NCBI GenBank assembly: GCA_964523725.1
Contig: CAZGAU010000100.1
Location: forward strand, 1 to 19,677
Reading direction: 5' to 3'
Source: JADJNW01 sp964523725
Lineage (GTDB): Bacteria; Bacteroidota; Bacteroidia; Chitinophagales; Saprospiraceae
Length of the DNA stretch: 19,677 bases
In this document: positions 17,642 to 19,677 of the stretch, piece by piece
Layout of the letters: each line of letters starts with the position of its first letter
Position numbering within the stretch: position 1 is the stretch's first letter
Translations under genes and position numbers: made by a program
The notes under the pieces: generated by a model
What the model saw: the letters and a program-made list of their open reading frames with translations, nothing else
Databases searched by the model: none
What the model was told of the DNA's origin: nothing

Positions 17642-19561
17642 ATGAAACAAACAATCCGTTATCTTTTTCTCTCACTTGCCGTATTTGTGCTTGGCTTGCC
17701 GGGCTTGCAGGCGCAGAACGATGTTTTAACCAAACTTAAGGAAATTGCCGTTGTCGATCAGAAGGTGATGATGCCGATGCGCGATGGCGTGCGGCTCTCC
17801 ACCGATATTTTCCGACCCAAAACCGACAAGAAAGTACCGGTCGTTTTCTCCAAAACACCTTACAATTTTAACTCCTGGGGCGATGGCGAAATGCGTACCC
17901 GCACCTACGAAACCGCTTTGGAATATGTCAAAATGGGCTACGCTTATGTGGTGCAAAACGAGCGCGGACGCTACTTCTCCGAAGGCGACTGGGATATCCT
18001 CGGCCCTCCTACCACCGATGGTTACGACGCGATTGAATGGATGGCCAAGCAACCCTGGTGCAATGGGAAAATCGCGCCGATTGGTTGTTCTTCCACCGCC
18101 GAATGGCAGATGGCTGTGGTAGCCTTGAATCCTCCGGGCCTGGCAACCTTTGTACCACAAGGCTTTGGTGCAGGCGTAGGCCGTGTAGGCAAATATTACG
18201 AGCAAGGCAATTGGTACCGCGGCGGTGCGCAGCAGATGTTGTTTACCACCTGGCTATATGGCGTTCAAAACGACGAAATCCGTCCGATGTTCCCAAAAAA
18301 TGCGACACAGGAGCAACTTATTCGTGCATCTCAGGCATTCGATCTTGCGCCCGAGCGCGCGCGGGTGGACTGGGCAGAGGGTTTACAACATTTACCGGTG
18401 CAGGATATTATTACCAATGTAAATGGTCCGATCGGTGTGTATGAAGATATGATCAAAAGAAAGCCCAACGATCCGGATTGGTATAAAGGTGGCTTGTATC
18501 ATGACAATATGCCGATTGAAAAACCGGGATTCTGGTTTGTATCCTGGTACGATGTGTCGAGCAGCCCGAACCTGGCTTTGTACAACCACGTGCGTGCTAC
18601 TGCAAAAGATCCGATGGTTCGGGAAAATCAGTACCTCGTGATCGCGCCGACGTTGCATTGTGCATACAAGCGCGCCACAGAAAACACCATTGTGGGCGAA
18701 CGCAGCGTGGGCGATGCCCGCTTGAATTACGACGAGCAGATCAACGCCTGGTTTGACTACTGGCTCAAGGGTGAACAAAACGGTATTTTGGAGAAATTGC
18801 CCAAGGTGCAGTATTACACAATGGGAATGAACAAATGGCAAAGCGCCGATACCTGGCCGCCAGCTGCCGCCGAAATGACTACATTTCACCTCTCCAGCGG
18901 AGGCAAGGCCAACAGCCTTTACGGCGATGGCAAACTGACTACTACGGCACCTGACAAGCAGGACAAACCCGATGGTTTTGCCTACGATCCGATGAATCCG
19001 GTGCCTTCTTATGGCGGCAATGTATGCTGTACGGGCAATGCCGTGCAGGGTGGTTCATTCGATCAGCAAAAGATGGAAGCCCGCCACGATATTCTGGTTT
19101 ATACCTCCGAGCCTTTGCAGGAAGGTGTGGAAATAAGCGGTTTTATTGAGTCCACACTCTACGTTTCTTCGGATGCAAAAGACACCGATTTCACGATCAA
19201 GCTCATCGATGTATATCCTGACGGAAGAGCTTACAACCTCGACGAAACCATCCAGCGCGTGCGCTACCGCGAGGGCTATGATAAAGAGGTGTTTATGGAA
19301 AAAGGCAAGGTGTACAAACTGGAAATGACGCCGATGTCCACCAGCAATTACTTTGAAAAAGGGCACCGCATCCGCATCGAAGTGTCGAGCAGTAACTTCC
19401 CGCGCTTCGACCGCAACCTGAATACCGGCGGCGATAACGTGACCGAAACCAAAGGCGTAGTTGCCAATAACAAAGTGCATCACTCGGCGCAGTATCCTTC
19501 CCAAATACGCCTGCCGATCGTGAAAAAGAGTACCAACGCTACGACGAAAACCAAAAAATAA
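17642..19561 (+). CDS. Secreted CocE/NonD-type hydrolase (peptidase S15 family)
   Basis: A 639-residue exported alpha/beta-hydrolase. Signal peptide MKQTIRYLFLSLAVFVLG...QAQ covers residues 1-25. The catalytic domain starts with MRDGVRLSTDIFRP (46-59). KTPYN has Tyr74, where this family places its oxyanion-hole tyrosine. A likely triad is Ser150 (IGCSSTAEWQMA), Asp304 (FVSWYDVSSSP) and His339 (LVIAPTLHC). The nucleophile motif is G-C-S-S-T-A rather than the common G-x-S-Y-x-G. The C-terminal part (from about 470: HDILVYTSEPLQEGVEISGF, then RIRIEVSSSNFPRFDRNLNT) is the jelly-roll domain of X-Pro dipeptidyl-peptidases and CocE-like esterases. The family includes proline dipeptidyl-peptidases, cocaine esterase and amino-acid ester hydrolases; the substrate cannot be told here. 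No type IX tail is seen, so periplasmic location is likely. The gene appears monocistronic. Confidence 0.93.
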   Translation: MKQTIRYLFLSLAVFVLGLPGLQAQNDVLTKLKEIAVVDQKVMMPMRDGVRLSTDIFRPKTDKKVPVVFSKTPYNFNSWGDGEMRTRTYETALEYVKMGYAYVVQNERGRYFSEGDWDILGPPTTDGYDAIEWMAKQPWCNGKIAPIGCSSTAEWQMAVVALNPPGLATFVPQGFGAGVGRVGKYYEQGNWYRGGAQQMLFTTWLYGVQNDEIRPMFPKNATQEQLIRASQAFDLAPERARVDWAEGLQHLPVQDIITNVNGPIGVYEDMIKRKPNDPDWYKGGLYHDNMPIEKPGFWFVSWYDVSSSPNLALYNHVRATAKDPMVRENQYLVIAPTLHCAYKRATENTIVGERSVGDARLNYDEQINAWFDYWLKGEQNGILEKLPKVQYYTMGMNKWQSADTWPPAAAEMTTFHLSSGGKANSLYGDGKLTTTAPDKQDKPDGFAYDPMNPVPSYGGNVCCTGNAVQGGSFDQQKMEARHDILVYTSEPLQEGVEISGFIESTLYVSSDAKDTDFTIKLIDVYPDGRAYNLDETIQRVRYREGYDKEVFMEKGKVYKLEMTPMSTSNYFEKGHRIRIEVSSSNFPRFDRNLNTGGDNVTETKGVVANNKVHHSAQYPSQIRLPIVKKSTNATTKTKK

Positions 19562-19580
19562 TTTCTTATAAAAAAAATAG

Positions 19581-19622
19581 CATCACCCCCGGTCATTATG
19601 ATATGACTGGGGATGTTTTTAT
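19581..19622 (+). terminator. Terminator after the S15-type hydrolase gene
   Basis: CATC plus CCCC-G-GTCAT (19581-19596) pairs with ATGAC-T-GGGG-ATG (19603-19615) through a G-U and a 2-nt bulge, and leads into TTTTTATT. It starts 20 nt after the stop codon. Confidence 0.75.
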
Positions 19623-19677
19623 TAACTATGAAAGTAAATAAAAAACCGGTTCATGTGATTCAGGCTTTTTGTAATTC

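Noticed and set aside
19628..19677. Possible start of another plus-strand gene after the last terminator (MKVNKKPVHVIQ...)
   Set aside because: Only 16 codons are visible before the window ends and there is no promoter or signal to support it.

Overview
The window looks like chromosomal DNA of a Bacteroidota bacterium. The evidence is a TonB-dependent receptor with an N-terminal carboxypeptidase-regulatory-like domain, a very large secreted partner with a FlgD/type IX-secretion-like C-terminal domain, a LytS-type kinase paired with a LytTR regulator, a shortened CarB, an MlaE-MlaF-MlaD set, and promoters of the Bacteroidota type (TTG, about 18-21 nt, TAnnTTTG). Placement nearer to Saprospiria or Chitinophagia than to the gut Bacteroidales is only an impression from the receptor and partner family. 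I see no phage, insertion sequence, CRISPR, tRNA or rRNA.

Layout. Positions 1-8251, mostly minus strand: a TonB-dependent receptor (4033-7868) followed 88 bp downstream by a 1,300+ residue secreted protein that runs off the left edge (1-3944). A good promoter lies at 8057-8085. The receptor is interrupted by exactly 100 Ns (5854-5953), flanked on both sides by the same 55 bp. Removing one copy and the Ns restores a single continuous reading frame of 1226 aa, so the apparent break is very probably an assembly artefact. Positions 8252-11957, plus strand: a small lipoprotein, then carB, whose product ends where the allosteric domain would begin, preceded by a strongly foldable leader and followed by a clear terminator. 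Positions 11963-14640: a secreted DUF3108-like protein (minus), divergent from a LytS/LytTR two-component pair (plus) whose genes overlap by ATGA. Positions 14641-17503: a promoter and a three-gene MCE/Mla lipid-transport operon (permease, ATPase, substrate-binding protein). Positions 17504-19622: a secreted S15/CocE-type hydrolase with its own promoter and terminator.

Themes: most of the window concerns the cell envelope. It includes an outer-membrane importer with a secreted partner, a lipoprotein, inner-membrane lipid-transport machinery, a membrane sensor pair and an exported hydrolase. CarB (pyrimidine/arginine precursor synthesis) is the housekeeping exception. The least explained system is the receptor plus large partner module, which has no SusD-like gene between them. 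I found no clearly new defence or mobile system.
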